Position numbers and translations under genes: made by a program
Part shown: positions 1 through 11,894 of the stretch, one piece after another
How positions within the stretch are numbered: position 1 is the first letter of the stretch
How the letters are laid out: each line of letters starts with the position of its first letter
Notes under the pieces: model-generated
What the model saw: the letters and a program-made list of their open reading frames with translations, nothing else
The model's database searches: none
What the model was told of the DNA's origin: nothing
Source: Flavobacterium piscisymbiosum
Lineage (GTDB): Bacteria > Bacteroidota > Bacteroidia > Flavobacteriales > Flavobacteriaceae
Assembly: GCF_020905295.1 (NCBI RefSeq)
Contig: NZ_JAJJMM010000001.1
Span: forward strand, 2,046,001 to 2,110,000
Length of the DNA stretch: 64,000 bases
Reading direction: 5' to 3'

Positions 1-1
1 A

Positions 2-2368
2 GGCTGTGGTGCTATAAATGCTACGGGAAAAATCACGGTTACAGCTAATAACACTGTTAGTGTAGCATCAGCTACGCCAACATTATGTATCAATACAGTT
101 TTAACAAATATTACTCATACTACAACTGGAGCAACCGGAATTGGTACTGCTACAGGATTACCTTCAGGTGTTAGTGCTGCTTGGGCATCTAATACGATTA
201 CTATTAGTGGTACTCCAACAGCATCAGGTGTATTTGACTATACTATTCCATTGACTGGAGGTTGTGGTGCTGTAAATGCTACAGGAAAAATTACTGTTAC
301 AGCTAATAATACTGTTAGTGTAGCATCAGCTACACCAACATTATGTACCAATACAGTTTTAACGAATATCACTCACACTACAACTGGAGCAACCGGAATT
401 GGTACTGCTACAGGATTACCTTCGGGTGTTAGTGCTGCTTGGGCATCTAACAAGATTACTATTAGTGGTACTCCAACAGCATCAGGTGTATTTGACTATA
501 CTATTCCATTGACTGGAGGTTGTGGTGCTATAAATGCTACGGGAAAAATCACGGTTACAGCTAATAACACTGTTAGTGTAGCATCAGCTACGCCAACATT
601 ATGTATCAATACAGTTTTAACAAATATTACTCATACTACAACTGGAGCAACCGGAATTGGTACTGCTACAGGATTACCTTCAGGTGTTAGTGCTGCTTGG
701 GCATCTAATACGATTACTATTAGTGGTACTCCAACAGCATCAGGTGTATTTGACTATACTATTCCATTGACTGGAGGTTGTGGTGCTGTAAATGCTACAG
801 GAAAAATTACTGTTACAGCTAATAATACTGTTAGTGTAGCATCAGCTACACCAACATTATGTACCAATACAGTTTTAACGAATATCACTCACACTACAAC
901 TGGAGCAACCGGAATTGGTACTGCTACAGGATTACCTTCGGGTGTTAGTGCTGCTTGGGCATCTAACAAGATTACTATTAGTGGTACTCCAACAGCATCA
1001 GGTGTATTTGACTATACTATTCCATTGACTGGAGGTTGTGGTGCTATAAATGCTACGGGAAAAATCACGGTTACAGCTAATAACACTGTTAGTGTAGCAT
1101 CAGCTACGCCAACATTATGTATCAATACAGTTTTAACAAATATTACTCATACTACAACTGGAGCAACCGGAATTGGTACTGCTACAGGATTACCTTTAGG
1201 TGTTAGTGCTGCTTGGGCATCTAATACGATTACTATTAGTGGTACTCCAACAGCATCAGGTGTATTTGACTATACTATTCCATTGACTGGAGGTTGTGGT
1301 GCTGTAAATGCTACAGGAAAAATTACTGTTACAGCTAATAACACTGTTAGTGTAGCATCAGCTACGCCAACATTATGTATCAATACAGTTTTAACAAATA
1401 TTACTCATACTACAACTGGAGCAACCGGAATTGGTACTGCTACAGGATTACCTTTAGGTGTTAGTGCTGCTTGGGCATCTAATACGATTACTATTAGTGG
1501 TACTCCAACAGCATCAGGTGTATTTGACTATACTATTCCATTGACTGGAGGTTGTGGTGCTGTAAATGCTACAGGAAAAATTACTGTTACAGCTAATAAC
1601 ACTGTTAGTGTTGCATCAGCTACACCAACATTATGTATCAATACAGTTTTAACAAATATTACTCATACTACAACTGGAGCAACCGGAATTGGTACTGCTA
1701 CAGGATTACCTTCAGGTGTTAGTGCTGCTTGGGCATCTAATACGATTACTATTAGCGGTACTCCAACAGCATCAGGTGTATTTGACTATACTATTCCATT
1801 GACTGGAGGTTGTGGTGCTATAAATGCTGCGGGAAAAATCACGGTTACTGGTAATAATACTGTTAGTGCGGCATCAGCTACACCAACATTATGTATCAAT
1901 ACAGTTTTAACGAATATCACTCATACTACAACCGGAGCAACCGGAATTGGTACTGCTACAGGATTACCTTCAGGTGTTAGTGCTGCTTGGGCATCTAATA
2001 TGATTACTATTAGTGGTACTCCAACAGCATCAGGTGTATTTGACTATACTATTCCATTGACTGGAGGTTGTGGTGCTGTAAATGCTACGGGAAAAATCAC
2101 GGTTACTGGTAATAATACTGTTAGTGCGGCATCAGCTACACCAACATTATGTATCAATACAGTTTTAACGAATATCACTCATACTACAACTGGAGCAACC
2201 GGAATTGGTACTGCTACAGGATTACCTTCAGGTGTTAGTGCTGCTTGGGCATCTAATATGATTACTATTAGTGGTACTCCAACAGCATCAGGTGTATTTG
2301 ATTATACTATTCCATTGACTGGAGGTTGTGGTACTATAAATGCTACAGGAAAAATTACCGTAACTGCT
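2..2368 (+). repeat. Repeat block A: about nine 258-bp in-frame units
   Basis: Units start at about 251, 509, 767, 1025, 1283, 1541, 1799 and 2057, plus one partial unit at the window edge. The period is exactly 258 bp (86 aa) with no spacer. Two unit types alternate at first (GAV/CTN/SNK, then GAI/CIN/SNT), giving a 516-bp higher-order repeat. Later units carry other variants (LPLG; TGNN with SNM). The units are Ig-like, with a GLPSGV...ISGTPTASG motif. Confidence 0.95.
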
Positions 2369-5300
2369 GCACCAAATGCAGGAATATTATCAGGAACACA
2401 AGACATTTGTGTTGCTTCAACTACTACATTTACTTCAAACGGAGATGCAGGAAGCTGGTCAAGCAGTGACACTGCAATTGCTATGGTTGATTCATCAACG
2501 GGAGTGATTACAGGAAAAGCAGCCGGAACAGCAACCATCACTTATACAGTAACGGGAACAGGCGGCTGTACAAATGCGACTGCTACCAGAACAGTAAAAG
2601 TGACAACTGCACCAAATGCAGGAATATTATCAGGAACACAGGATATTTGTGTTGCCTCAACTACTACATTTACTTCAAACGGAGATGCAGGAAGCTGGTC
2701 AAGCAGTGACACTGCAATTGCTACAGTTGATTCTTCAACGGGAGTGATTACAGGAAAGGCAGCCGGAACAGCAACCATCACTTATACAGTAACGGGAACA
2801 GGCGGCTGTACAACTACGACAGCTACCAGAACAGTAAAAGTGACAACTGCACCAAATGCAGGAATATTATCAGGAACACAGGATATTTGTGTTGCTTCAA
2901 CTACTACATTTACTTCAAACGGAGATGCAGGAAGCTGGTCAAGCAGTGACACTGCAATTGCTACAGTTGATTCTTCAACGGGAGTGATTACAGGAAAAGC
3001 AGCCGGAACAGCAACCATCACTTATACAGTAACGGGAACAGGCGGCTGTACAACTACGACTGCTACCAGAACAGTAAAAGTGACAGCTGCACCAAATGCA
3101 GGGACATTATCAGGAGCACAGGATATTTGTGTTGCCTCAACTACTACATTTACTTCAAACGGAGATGCAGGAAGCTGGTCAAGCAGTGATACTGCAATTG
3201 CTACAGTTGATTCATCAACGGGAGTGATTACAGGAAAAGCAGCCGGAACAGCAACCATCACTTATACAGTAACGGGAACAGGCGGCTGTACAACTACGAC
3301 TGCTACCAGAACAGTAAAAGTGACAGATGCACCAAATGCAGGGACATTATCAGGAGCACAGGATATTTGTGTTGCCTCAACTACTACATTTACTTCAAAC
3401 GGAGATGCAGGAAGCTGGTCAAGCAGTGACACTGCAATTGCTACGGTTGATTCATCAACGGGAGTGATTACAGGAAAAGCAGCCGGAACAGCAACCATCA
3501 CTTATACAGTAACGGGAACAGGCGGCTGTACAAATGCGACTGCTACCAGAACAGTAACGGTAACAGCTGCACCAAATGCAGGGACATTATCAGGAGCACA
3601 GGATATTTGTGTTGCCTCAACTACTACATTTACTTCAAACGGAGATGCAGGAAGCTGGTCAAGCAGTGATACTGCAATTGCTACAGTTGATTCATCAACG
3701 GGAGTGATTACAGGAAAAGCAGCCGGAACAGCAACCATCACTTATACAGTAACGGGAACAGGCGGCTGTACAAATGCGACTGCTACCAGAACAGTAACGG
3801 TAACAGCTGCACCAAATGCAGGAATATTATCAGGAACACAGGATATTTGTGTTGCCTCAACTACTACATTTACTTCAAACGGAGATGCAGGAAGCTGGTC
3901 AAGCAGTGACACTGCAATTGCTACGGTTGATTCATCAACGGGAGTGATTACAGGAAAAGCAGCCGGAACAGCAACCATCACTTATACAGTAACGGGAACA
4001 GGCGGCTGTACAAATGCGACTGCTACCAGAACAGTAACGGTAACAGCTGCACCAAATGCAGGAATATTATCAGGAACACAGGATATTTGTGTTGCCTCAA
4101 CTACTACATTTACTTCAAACGGAGATGCAGGAAGCTGGTCAAGCAGTGACACTGCAATTGCTACGGTTGATTCATCAACGGGAGTGATTACAGGAAAAGC
4201 AGCCGGAACAGCAACCATCACTTATACAGTAACGGGAACAGGCGGCTGTACAAATGCGACTGCTACCAGAACAGTAACGGTAACAGCTGCACCAAATGCA
4301 GGAATATTATCAGGAGCACAGGATATTTGTGTTGCCTCAACTACTACATTTACTTCAAACGGAGATGCAGGAAGCTGGTCAAGCAGTGACACTGCAATTG
4401 CTACGGTTGATTCATCAACGGGAGTGATTACAGGAAAAGCTTCAGGTACTGCGACAATTACATATACTGTAATAGGTACAGGTGGGTGTACAAGTGCAAG
4501 TTCCAGTAGAATAGTAACTGTAGAAACTCCTTCAAAGCCACTTTTAAGTACAGTAGCACAACAGACATGTACAACTGCAACAGGAAGTCTTACTATTACA
4601 AATTATGATGTTAATTATACTTATATAATAACTCCATCAACGGGAATTGTTCAAAATGAGGATACAATTATAGCTCCGGTAGGTAATTATATTATTACTG
4701 CTTCAGTTAATGGATGTATTTCTGATAGTTCAAGCTTTATTATTGATTCTAAAATCTGTGCAAATGATGATACATATCCTGCGCAAGTTCCAGGTACAAC
4801 CGTTGCAACAACAGTCGGTAATGTAATAACAAACGACAAGTTAAACGGAGAAGATGTTACGGCTACAAATACCACCGTAACTCCAATAACAACAGGTCCG
4901 TTGACAATTGATGCTAATGGTGAATTGACATTGGCACCAAATACAACATCAGGCGAATATAAAATCACATACCAAATCTGTGAAAAAGGAGCAAATCCTG
5001 TAAACTGTGATACGGCGGAAGTTACCGTTGTGGTAAAAGGTACTTTGGTTGCAAATGACGATACATATCCTGCGCAAGTTCCAGGTACAACCGTTGCAAC
5101 GACAGTTGGGAATGTTACTGTAAACGACAAGTTAAACGGAGAAGATGTTACGGCTGCAAATACAATCGTAACCTCAATCACGACAGGTCCGTTGACAATT
5201 GATGCTAATGGTGAATTGACACTGGCACCAAATACAACATCTGGAGAATATAAAATCACGTACCAAATCTGTGAAAAAGGAGCAAATCCTGTAAACTGTG

Positions 5301-8300
5301 ATACGGCCGAAGTTACCGTTGTTGTAAAAGGTACTTTAGTTGCAAATGAGGATACATATCCTGCGCAAGTTCCAGGTACAACCGTTGCAACTACAGTGGG
5401 TAATGTTACTGTAAACGACAAGTTAAACGGAGAAGATGTTACGGCTGTAAATACAACCGTAACCCCAATCACGACAGGTCCGTTGACAATTGATGCAAAT
5501 GGTGAATTGACACTGGCACCAAATACAACATCAGGCGAATATAAAATCACGTACCAAATCTGTGAAAAAGGAGCAAATCCTGTAAACTGTGATACGGCAG
5601 AAGTTACCGTTGTTGTAAAAGGTACTTTAGTTGCAAATGATGATACATATCCTGCGCAAGTTCCAGGTACAACCGTTGCAACAACAGTCGGTAATGTAAT
5701 AACAAACGACAAGTTAAACGGAGAAGATGTTACGGCTACAAATACAACCGTAACCCCAATCACGACAGGTCCGTTGACAATTGATGCTGATGGAAAATTG
5801 ACACTGGCACCAAATACAACATCTGGAGAATATAAAATCACATACCAAATCTGTGAAAAAGGAGCAAACCCTGTAAACTGTGATACGGCCGAAGTTACCG
5901 TTGTTGTAAAAGGTACTTTAGTTGCAAATGATGATACATATCCTGCGCAAGTTCCAGGTACAACAGTTGCAACAACAGTAGGTAATGTAATAACAAATGA
6001 CAAGTTAAACGGAGAAGATGTTACTGCTGTAAATATAACCGTAACCCCAATCACGACAGGTCCGTTGACAATTGATGCAAATGGTGAATTGACACTGGCA
6101 CCAAATACAACATCAGGCGAATATAAAATCACGTACCAAATCTGTGAAAAAGGAGCAAATCCTGTAAACTGTGATACGGCAGAAGTTACCGTTGTTGTAA
6201 AAGGTACTTTAGTTGCAAATGATGATACATATCCTGCGCAAGTTCCAGGTACAACAGTTGCAACGACAGTTGGGAATGTTACTGTAAACGACAAGTTAAA
6301 CGGAGAAGATGTTACGGCTGCAAATACAACCGTAACCCCAATCACAACAGGTCCGTTGACAATTGATGCTGATGGAGAATTGACATTGGCACCAAATACG
6401 GTATCTGGAGAATATAAAATCACTTACCAAATCTGTGAAAAAGGGGCAAATCCTGTAAACTGTGATACAGCGGAAGTTACCGTTGTAGTAAAAGGTACTT
6501 TGGTTGCCACAGACGACAGTTATACCGCTACACCAAGCGCGACATTAGCAACGACAGTTGGTAATGTTACAGTAAACGACAAGTTAAACGGAGAAGATGT
6601 TACGGCTACAAATACAACCGTAACCCCAATCACGACAGGTCCGTTGACAATTGATGCTGATGGAAAATTGACACTGGCACCAAATACAACATCTGGAGAA
6701 TATAAAATCACATACCAAATCTGTGAAAAAGGAGCAAACCCTGTAAACTGTGATACGGCCGAAGTTACCGTTGTTGTAAAAGGTACTTTAGTTGCAAATG
6801 ATGATACATATCCTGCGCAAGTTCCAGGTACAACCGTTGCAACAACAGTAGGTAATGTAATAACAAATGACAAGTTAAACGGAGAAGATGTTACTGCTGT
6901 AAATATAACCGTAACCCCAATCACGACAGGTCCGTTGACAATTGATGCTAATGGCGAATTAACTTTGGCACCAAATACAACATCAGGCGAATATAAAATC
7001 ACATACCAAATCTGTGAAAAAGGAACTTCTAATTGTGATACTGCAGAAGTTACCGTTGTAGTCGAAAACGGATCAATCATTGCACCAACAATAACAACAG
7101 CTCCTATAAACGGAAGCATTGGAGGAACTACAGTTTCATTAATAGATAATGTTACATTAAACGGAAATCCGGCTGTTATAAAAAACAGTAATGGAGGAGT
7201 GATCTTAACAGCTGTAAAGGTTCCAACAGGATTAATTTTAAATCCAGACGGAACAGTAACAGTTAAACCGGGAACTCCAATAGGAAATTATGAGATTGAA
7301 TATACTATTTGCGAATATTTAAATCCTACAACTAATTGTGTTACAGTAAAAAGTTATGTTCCTGTAACAGGAGCAGCTTTAAAAGCAAATAATGATAATG
7401 CAGGAACTGTAGATAGTAGTAAAGGACAAAGCTCAACAACAAGTATATTTGATAATGATACCTTAAACGGATCAAAAGTTAATCCTGCAGATCTTGTTTT
7501 AACGACTCTTGTTCGAAATCCTAATTTAATTTTAAAAGCGGATGGTACTATCGAAGTAAAACCGGGAACGCCAACAGGAACTTATGAATTAACATATCAA
7601 ATTTGTGAAGCTTTAAATCCCACGATTAATTGTAGTCAGGCAATTGCGAAAATTTCAGTAGTGAATAATCCGCCAATAACACCATTAATACAAATCATTG
7701 CTAATAATGATGGTACAGTAAATGTTGACGGAATAAATGGTGCTCTTGAGTTTATCAATGTTTTAGACAATGATTTAATAAAAGGCTTACCAATTAATCC
7801 TTTAGAAATTATACTTTCAAATACACCAAGTCCATATTTTGAATTCAATTCAGACGGAACTGTAAATGTAAAACCAAATACACCTGGAGGAATGTATTCA
7901 TTAACATATCAGGTTTGCGAAAAATCAAATCAAACGAATTGTGCATCAGCAATACTAAGTGTTTTTGTAGAAGTTCCTTCTGTTGCAATAATCAAAACAG
8001 CAGTATTTAATGATGAAAACGGCAGCGGATTTGCAAATGCAGGTGAAACAATTACCTATAAATTTAAAGTAACAAACACAGGTAATGTTCCTTTAAAAGG
8101 GGTTATGATTTCAGATCCTTTACCTGGAGTTGTGGTTTCAGGACAAGCAATAAACCTGGAAGTAAACGAGTCAGACGAGCATAATTTTACAGCTACTTAC
8201 AAAATTACACAAAGTGATATTAATAAAGGAAGCGTAAGCAATCAGGCAAGTGTTCAGGCACGAAGTGCAAAAGGAGTTCTTGTAGAAGATTTATCTGATG

Positions 8301-8653
8301 ATGAAAACGAAACGGGAGATAAACCAACAGTTCTGGCTTTAAATGGCTGTTTAATAAAAGTCTTTAATGCATTCTCTCCAAACGGAGATGAAAAAAATAC
8401 GAGATTCTATATTCAGGGATTAGAATGTTATCCTGATAATACAGTAGAAATATACAATCGTTGGGGAGTTTTGGTATATGATATTAATAATTATAATAAT
8501 GAAGATAGGGCTTTTGTAGGTTTCTCTGAAGGACGTACGACAGTAAAAAAATCGGAAGGATTGCCTGTCGGGACTTATTTCTATATTCTGAAATACAAAG
8601 ACAACGACTCAAATCCTCATGAGCTTTCAGGTTATTTATATATAAACAAATAA
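2..8653 (+). CDS. Giant repetitive surface adhesin with type B T9SS sorting domain (5' end outside window)
   Basis: The frame is open from base 2, so the gene starts upstream; 2883 codons are visible. The protein is almost entirely tandem repeats: nine 86-residue Ig-like units, nine 80-residue BIG2-like units, eight 97-residue units, then three diverged copies of the last type. A DUF11-like domain follows at about 7976-8340. The last 100 residues form a gliding-motility-type C-terminal domain (FSPNGD, then NRWG, then [10 protein letters not shown]), which marks type IX secretion with a type B signal. Each repeat keeps Cys residues (TLC and GGCG in the first block, DICV and GGCT in the second, QICEK and NCDTA in the third). 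By analogy with SprB this is probably a cell-surface adhesin; the ligand is unknown. It is followed by a SprF-like gene. The N-terminal signal peptide cannot be seen. Confidence 0.9.
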   Translation, partial: GCGAINATGKITVTANNTVSVASATPTLCINTVLTNITHTTTGATGIGTATGLPSGVSAAWASNTITISGTPTASGVFDYTIPLTGGCGAVNATGKITVTANNTVSVASATPTLCTNTVLTNITHTTTGATGIGTATGLPSGVSAAWASNKITISGTPTASGVFDYTIPLTGGCGAINATGKITVTANNTVSVASATPTLCINTVLTNITHTTTGATGIGTATGLPSGVSAAWASNTITISGTPTASGVFDYTIPLTGGCGAVNATGKITVTANNTVSVASATPTLCTNTVLTNITHTTTGATGIGTATGLPSGVSAAWASNKITISGTPTASGVFDYTIPLTGGCGAINATGKITVTANNTVSVASATPTLCINTVLTNITHTTTGATGIGTATGLPLGVSAAWASNTITISGTPTASGVFDYTIPLTGGCGAVNATGKITVTANNTVSVASATPTLCINTVLTNITHTTTGATGIGTATGLPLGVSAAWASNTITISGTPTASGVFDYTIPLTGGCGAVNATGKITVTANNTVSVASATPTLCINTVLTNITHTTTGATGIGTATGLPSGVSAAWASNTITISGTPTASGVFDYTIPLTGGCGAINAAGKITVTGNNTVSAASATPTLCINTVLTNITHTTTGATGIGTATGLPSGVSAAWASNMITISGTPTASGVFDYTIPLTGGCGAVNATGKITVTGNNTVSAASATPTLCINTVLTNITHTTTGATGIGTATGLPSGVSAAWASNMITISGTPTASGVFDYTIPLTGGCGTINATGKITVTAAPNAGILSGTQDICVASTTTFTSNGDAGSWSSSDTAIAMVDSSTGVITGKAAGTATITYTVTGTGGCTNATATRTVKVTTAPNAGILSGTQDICVASTTTFTSNGDAGSWSSSDTAIATVDSSTGVITGKAAGTATITYTVTGTGGCTTTTATRTVKVTTAPNAGILSGTQDICVASTTTFTSNGDAGSWSSSDTAIATVDSSTGVITGKAAGTATITYTVTGTGGCTTTTATRTVKVTAAPNAGTLSGAQDICVASTTTFTSNGDAGSWSSSDTAIATVDSSTGVITGKAAGTATITYTVTGTGGCTTTTATRTVKVTDAPNAGTLSGAQDICVASTTTFTSNGDAGSWSSSDTAIATVDSSTGVITGKAAGTATITYTVTGTGGCTNATATRTVTVTAAPNAGTLSGAQDICVASTTTFTSNGDAGSWSSSDTAIATVDSSTGVITGKAAGTATITYTVTGTGGCTNATATRTVTVTAAPNAGILSGTQDICVASTTTFTSNGDAGSWSSSDTAIATVDSSTGVITGKAAGTATITYTVTGTGGCTNATATRTVTVTAAPNAGILSGTQDICVASTTTFTSNGDAGSWSSSDTAIATVDSSTGVITGKAAGTATITYTVTGTGGCTNATATRTVTVTAAPNAGILSGAQDICVASTTTFTSNGDAGSWSSSDTAIATVDSSTGVITGKASGTATITYTVIGTGGCTSASSSRIVTVETPSKPLLSTVAQQTCTTATGSLTITNYDVNYTYIITPSTGIVQNEDTIIAPVGNYIITASVNGCISDSSSFIIDSKICANDDTYPAQVPGTTVATTVGNVITNDKLNGEDVTATNTTVTPITTGPLTIDANGELTLAPNTTSGEYKITYQICEKGANPVNCDTAEVTVVVKGTLVANDDTYPAQVPGTTVATTVGNVTVNDKLNGEDVTAANTIVTSITTGPLTIDANGELTLAPNTTSGEYKITYQICEKGANPVNCDTAEVTVVVKGTLVANEDTYPAQVPGTTVATTVGNVTVNDKLNGEDVTAVNTTVTPITTGPLTIDANGELTLAPNTTSGEYKITYQICEKGANPVNCDTAEVTVVVKGTLVANDDTYPAQVPGTTVATTVGNVITNDKLNGEDVTATNTTVTPITTGPLTIDADGKLTLAPNTTSGEYKITYQICEKGANPVNCDTAEVTVVVKGTLVANDDTYPAQVPGTTVATTVGNVITNDKLNGEDVTAVNITVTPITTGPLTIDANGELTLAPNTTSGEYKITYQICEKGANPVNCDTAEVTVVVKGTLVANDDTYPAQVPGTTVATTVGNVTVNDKLNGEDVTAANTTVTPITTGPLTIDADGELTLAPNTVSGEYKITYQICEKGANPVNCDTAEVTVVVKGTLVATDDSYTATPSATLATTVGNVTVNDKLNGEDVTATNTTVTPITTGPLTIDADGKLTLAPNTTSGEYKITYQICEKGANPVNCDTAEVTVVVKGTLVANDDTYPAQVPGTTVATTVGNVITNDKLNGEDVTAVNITVTPITTGPLTIDANGELTLAPNTTSGEYKITYQICEKGTSNCDTAEVTVVVENGSIIAPTITTAPINGSIGGTTVSLIDNVTLNGNPAVIKNSNGGVILTAVKVPTGLILNPDGTVTVKPGTPIGNYEIEYTICEYLNPTTNCVTVKSYVPVTGAALKANNDNAGTVDSSKGQSSTTSIFDNDTLNGSKVNPADLVLTTLVRNPNLILKADGTIEVKPGTPTGTYELTYQICEALNPTINCSQAIAKISVVNNPPITPLIQIIANNDGTVNVDGINGALEFINVLDNDLIKGLPINPLEIILSNTPSPYFEFNSDGTVNVKPNTPGGMYSLTYQVCEKSNQTNCASAILSVFVEVPSVAIIKTAVFNDENGSGFANAGETITYKFKVTNTGNVPLKGVMISDPLPGVVVSGQAINLEVNESDEHNFTATYKITQSDINKGSVSNQASVQARSAKGVLVEDLSDDENETGDKPTVLALNGCLIKVFNAFSPNGDEKNTRFYIQGLECYPDNTVEIYNRWGVLVYDINNYNNEDRAFVGFSEGRTTVKKSEGLPVGTYFYILKYKDNDSNPHELSGYLYINK
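2369..4528 (+). repeat. Repeat block B: nine 240-bp BIG2-like units
   Basis: Units start at 2369, 2609, 2849, 3089, 3329, 3569, 3809, 4049 and 4289, with an exact 240-bp (80 aa) period. The core [19 protein letters not shown] is typical of the bacterial Ig-like group 2 fold. Copies are nearly identical at the DNA level and differ mainly in the linker (VKVTT, VKVTA, VKVTD, VTVTA). The last copy diverges in its second half (from about 4440), as expected at the edge of an array homogenised by recombination. Confidence 0.95.
4760..7069 (+). repeat. Repeat block C: eight units of 291 bp
   Basis: Units start at about 4760, 5051, 5342, 5633, 5924, 6215, 6506 and 6794. The period is 291 bp (97 aa) except the seventh unit, which is 288 bp and has a different first strand ([13 protein letters not shown]). 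Units are [18 protein letters not shown]..., with either NVITNDK or NVTVNDK in the middle, and end in VTVVVKGTL. The eighth unit lacks the ANPV insert before NCDTA. Confidence 0.95.
7081..7972 (+). repeat. Three diverged copies of the block C fold
   Basis: Three units of about 97-100 residues keep the frame of block C: a start near GTVDSS or GSIGGTTVS, a central DN-(V/D)TLNG or DNDLIKG, a (V/I)(T/E/N)VKPGTP-like strand, and a TYQ(I/V)CE-like strand. Their DNA has diverged too far to recombine easily with block C. They look like the ancestral part of the array. Confidence 0.8.
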
Positions 8654-8663
8654 AAAAAATATG

Positions 8664-8694
8664 AGCGGTTTGGTGGCAAACCGAACCGCTTTTA
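8664..8694 (+). terminator. Hairpin between adhesin and SprF-like gene, possible leaky terminator
   Basis: A 7-bp perfect stem (CGGTTTG/CAAACCG, 8666-8672 with 8677-8683) overlaps an alternative outer pairing, AGCGGTT with AACCGCT (8664-8670 with 8684-8690), followed by only four T. It lies 11 bases after the adhesin stop and 14 bases before the next start. Partial termination is an inference. Confidence 0.45.
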
Positions 8695-8708
8695 AAAAGC
8701 CTTTTTAA

Positions 8709-9620
8709 ATGAAAAAGATAGTTTTAATTTTCATGTTTTTCACAGTTGTGTGTTCGGCGCAACAAGATTCTCAATTTACACAATATATGTATAATACCAT
8801 TGCTATAAATCCTGCATATGCTGGTTCTCGTGGTGTACTAAGTGTTTTTGGATTGTATCGTACACAATGGGTTGGACTTGACGGAGCGCCTAAAACAAGT
8901 ACTTTCTCAGTAAATACACCTTTAAATAATAGCAATTTAGGGTTGGGAGTTTCTTTGGTAAACGACAAAATTGGTCCAACAAACGAAAACACCTTATCGG
9001 CAGATTTATCCTATACAATTCCAACATCTGAAACCTACAAACTTTCTTTTGGAATAAAAGCTACAGCGAATCTTTTTAATTTAGATATGAATAAATTAAA
9101 TCCCGAAAATCAGGGTGATCCGCAATTTCAGGATCTGAATAATAAAATCACACCCAATATAGGAGCCGGTGTTTATTGGCATTCAGATAAAGCATATTTA
9201 GGATTGTCTGTACCTAATTTTATCGAAACCAATAGATATGATGATAGTGATACCGCAATTTTTAAAGATAAAATAAACTATTATTTTATGGCAGGTTACG
9301 TCTTTAATTTAGATCGTTTAGAGTACATAAAATTCAAACCCGCCCTATTAACAAAAATGGTCGAAGGAGCTCCTTTGCAGGTTGATGTTTCAGGTAACTT
9401 TATGTTCAATGATAAATTTGTAGTAGGTGTTGCCTACCGTTGGAGTGCATCATTGAGTGCAATGGCAGGATTTCAGGTAACAGATGGTTTATATATAGGT
9501 TATGGTTATGATCATGAAACAACCAATTTAAGAAAGTACAATTCAGGATCACATGAAATCTTTCTGCGTTTTGAGTTCTTTAATAATTATAATAAAATGA
9601 TATCTCCAAGATTCTTCTAA
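8709..9620 (+). CDS. PorP/SprF family T9SS outer membrane protein
   Basis: A 303-residue protein with a signal peptide (MKKIVLIFMFFTVVCSAQ) and the family N-terminus DSQFTQYMYNTIAINPAYAGS, then alternating beta strands of an outer membrane barrel. Members of this family sit next to genes for type B-sorted proteins and are needed for their export or attachment (SprF for SprB). It lies 55 bp after the giant adhesin, which strongly suggests that the adhesin is its client. Partner specificity is inferred from position. The ATG at 8709 is the only start giving a complete signal peptide. Confidence 0.9.
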   Translation: MKKIVLIFMFFTVVCSAQQDSQFTQYMYNTIAINPAYAGSRGVLSVFGLYRTQWVGLDGAPKTSTFSVNTPLNNSNLGLGVSLVNDKIGPTNENTLSADLSYTIPTSETYKLSFGIKATANLFNLDMNKLNPENQGDPQFQDLNNKITPNIGAGVYWHSDKAYLGLSVPNFIETNRYDDSDTAIFKDKINYYFMAGYVFNLDRLEYIKFKPALLTKMVEGAPLQVDVSGNFMFNDKFVVGVAYRWSASLSAMAGFQVTDGLYIGYGYDHETTNLRKYNSGSHEIFLRFEFFNNYNKMISPRFF

Positions 9621-9631
9621 TAATACCTACT

Positions 9632-11632
9632 ATGAGAATTAAAAATTTAAGCTTTACTGTTTTATTTCTAAGCTTTTTTTGCCAGATAAATGCGCAAACA
9701 TCCAAGACAATCTACGCTGATAAAAAGTACGAGGAGTATGCTTACGCCGATGCTATAAAAGCTTATGAAGAGCTGATAGACAAAGGTACAACAGATGAAA
9801 AAATATTAAGGCGATTGGGTAATTCCTATTATTTTACAGGAGAATTAAGAGACGCCTTAAAATGGTACGACCAATTGTTTAGAATAAATGAAGTACAAGA
9901 TCCGGAATATTTATACAGATATGCCCAATGTTTTAAATCTGTTGGAAATTATCGTAAAGCAGATGCCGTTTTAGCAAAATTCAATGAAAAATCTGCTGCA
10001 GAAAAAAGAGCGGATTTAATTAGAAACGAAAAAAACTATCTGGAAGATATAAAATTAAATTCAGGCCGATTTGATATTGCCGATGCCGGAATGAATTCTT
10101 CTTATTCAGATTATGGAAGTGCAGTGTATGATAATAAAATCATTTTCACGTCAGCGCGCGATACAGGTGGAGTTGCAAAAAATAATTTCAAATGGACTAA
10201 TAAATCTTTCTCTAAATTATATGTGGCAGAATTAATGCCTGACGGAAATGTAAGTGAACCAAAACCTTTTAGAAAAAAAGAAAGTTCAAAGTATAATGAG
10301 TCAACTCCTGTTTTTACAAAAGATGGAAGAACGATGTATTTTACCCGAAATAATTTTACAGATGGTAAAAGAGGAGCGAGTGAAAAACAGATCACATTAC
10401 TAAAATTATACAGCGCAGAATTAGTAGATGGCAAATGGGAAAACACAAAAGAACTTCCATTTAATAGCGATCAATACAGTACCGCACATCCTGCATTAAG
10501 TCCTGATGAAAAAACGTTATACTTTGCCTCGGATATGCCGGGAACATTAGGAGAATCTGATTTGTATAAAGTAAGTATTAACGGAAATGGAGCTTATGGA
10601 AATCCGGAGAATCTGGGGCCTTCAATCAATACAGAAGGAAGAGAAACGTTCCCTTTTATTTCAGAAGAAAATGAACTTTATTTTGCTTCAGATGGACGTC
10701 CGGGTTTAGGCGGACTTGATATTTTTGTTTCGAAAATTCAGGAAGACAGAACTTTTGATGACGTACAAAATGTAGGAGAACCTGTAAATAGTAGATTCGA
10801 TGATTTTGCTTTTATAATAGATAGTAAACACAGAAATGGTTTTTTCTCTTCAAACAGAATAAGCGGACATGGTTTAGACGATGTTTATCGATTTACAGAA
10901 ACACGTAGACTAATTTGCGAACAAGAATTAACAGGTATCGTTACCGATTTAGAAACCAATCAAGTTCTTGCAAATGTAACTTTGGTTTTGTTTGATGAAG
11001 CCAGACAAAATGCAAAACAAGTTGTTACAGACGAAAACGGAAACTATACTTTTTCAAAAGTAAAATGTGGAAAAAATTATTTCATAAAAACCTCCAAAAG
11101 TGATTACGAAATAAAAGAAGTTCCATTATCAATCAAAAAAGAAAACGGAAAAACAATTTTGCCAATTTCAATAGAAAAGAAGGCAGTTCCTTTAGTAGCT
11201 AAGACAATAATGATTAAGACAGTATCGATTAAATCTGTAAAAATGAAACCAATTACTGTTGGAACAGATTTAGCAAAAACACTGAATATCCCAATGAACT
11301 TTTTTGATTTAGGAAAAGCAACTATCAGAAAATCATCAGAGCCTCAATTGCAAAAAATTGTCGATGTATTAAAACAATATCCAACATTAACAATGGATAT
11401 TCGTTCGCACACAGATAGTAGACAATCTGATTCAAGTAATATGATTCTTTCTGAAAAAAGGGCACAATCAACCAAAGACTGGCTTGTTAAAAAAGGTATT
11501 GATGAAAAGCGATTGACAGCAAAAGGATTTGGAGAAACACAATTGGTAAATAAATGTGCCGACGGTGTAAAATGTTCTGAAGCAGAGCATCAGCAAAACA
11601 GGCGAAGTGAATTCATTGTTACTACTATGTAA
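9632..11632 (+). CDS. PorE-like OmpA-family protein with TPR, propeller and regulatory domains
   Basis: 666 residues with a signal peptide ending near INAQ. Domains in order: TPR helices (about 25-120), PD40/WD40-like propeller blades (about 150-425; DGRTMYFTRNN, DEKTLYFASD, ENELYFASDG), a carboxypeptidase regulatory-like Ig fold (about 430-510; GIVTDLETNQVLANV) and an OmpA-type peptidoglycan-binding domain (about 545-666; RSHTDSR, LSEKRAQ). This architecture matches PorE of the Porphyromonas type IX system, a periplasmic protein tied to PorP. It starts 11 bp after the PorP/SprF-like gene, so the three genes probably form one unit. It could anchor the adhesin's export or attachment complex to peptidoglycan. 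It is probably a paralogue rather than the core PorE. Confidence 0.88.
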   Translation: MRIKNLSFTVLFLSFFCQINAQTSKTIYADKKYEEYAYADAIKAYEELIDKGTTDEKILRRLGNSYYFTGELRDALKWYDQLFRINEVQDPEYLYRYAQCFKSVGNYRKADAVLAKFNEKSAAEKRADLIRNEKNYLEDIKLNSGRFDIADAGMNSSYSDYGSAVYDNKIIFTSARDTGGVAKNNFKWTNKSFSKLYVAELMPDGNVSEPKPFRKKESSKYNESTPVFTKDGRTMYFTRNNFTDGKRGASEKQITLLKLYSAELVDGKWENTKELPFNSDQYSTAHPALSPDEKTLYFASDMPGTLGESDLYKVSINGNGAYGNPENLGPSINTEGRETFPFISEENELYFASDGRPGLGGLDIFVSKIQEDRTFDDVQNVGEPVNSRFDDFAFIIDSKHRNGFFSSNRISGHGLDDVYRFTETRRLICEQELTGIVTDLETNQVLANVTLVLFDEARQNAKQVVTDENGNYTFSKVKCGKNYFIKTSKSDYEIKEVPLSIKKENGKTILPISIEKKAVPLVAKTIMIKTVSIKSVKMKPITVGTDLAKTLNIPMNFFDLGKATIRKSSEPQLQKIVDVLKQYPTLTMDIRSHTDSRQSDSSNMILSEKRAQSTKDWLVKKGIDEKRLTAKGFGETQLVNKCADGVKCSEAEHQQNRRSEFIVTTM

Positions 11633-11650
11633 CTTAATAAATAAAAAAGC

Positions 11651-11688
11651 AAAAAAGGCCTTTTCTGATTCTGGAAAAGGCCTTTTTT
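11651..11688 (+). terminator. Intrinsic terminator after the adhesin operon
   Basis: A strong stem (AAAAGGCCTTTTC against GGAAAAGGCCTTTT) with a short loop is followed by a T run. It closes the adhesin/SprF-like/PorE-like unit. Confidence 0.9.
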
Positions 11689-11844
11689 ATTTAGAATAAA
11701 TCTGTAATGATTAAAATACGTTGCATTTTTCATAAAAAAGTATTAAAATTCATTCATTTTTTTAGGATTAAATTTCTTTAATATGAAAATTAACTTATTA
11801 TGTTTAAAATGAATTGGTTAAGTTTTAAAAAATCGATTTCGTTG

Positions 11845-11873
11845 TTGTGTGTATTCATTTTTTTCTAACTTTA
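11845..11873 (+). promoter_or_regulatory. Putative Bacteroidota promoter of the CBS gene
   Basis: TTG (11845-11847), 18 bases, then TAACTTTA (11866-11873), one mismatch from TAnnTTTG. It ends 21 bases before the ATG at 11895. Confidence 0.55.
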
Positions 11874-11894
11874 TAGATCTAAAATTTTTCAGAT

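Noticed and set aside
2302-4221. Eight 79-codon open frames on the minus strand in repeat block B
   Set aside because: They are exact antisense shadows of the 240-bp coding repeat, each starting and ending at the same place in the unit.
1-7069. Possible CRISPR array or satellite from the regular repeats
   Set aside because: Units are adjacent, in frame, 240-291 bp and without spacers; they encode Ig-like domains.
4687-7119. Long minus-strand open frames (578 and 199 codons) across block C
   Set aside because: Antisense to a clear type IX-secreted protein; stop-free only because the sense repeat happens to lack stops in that frame.
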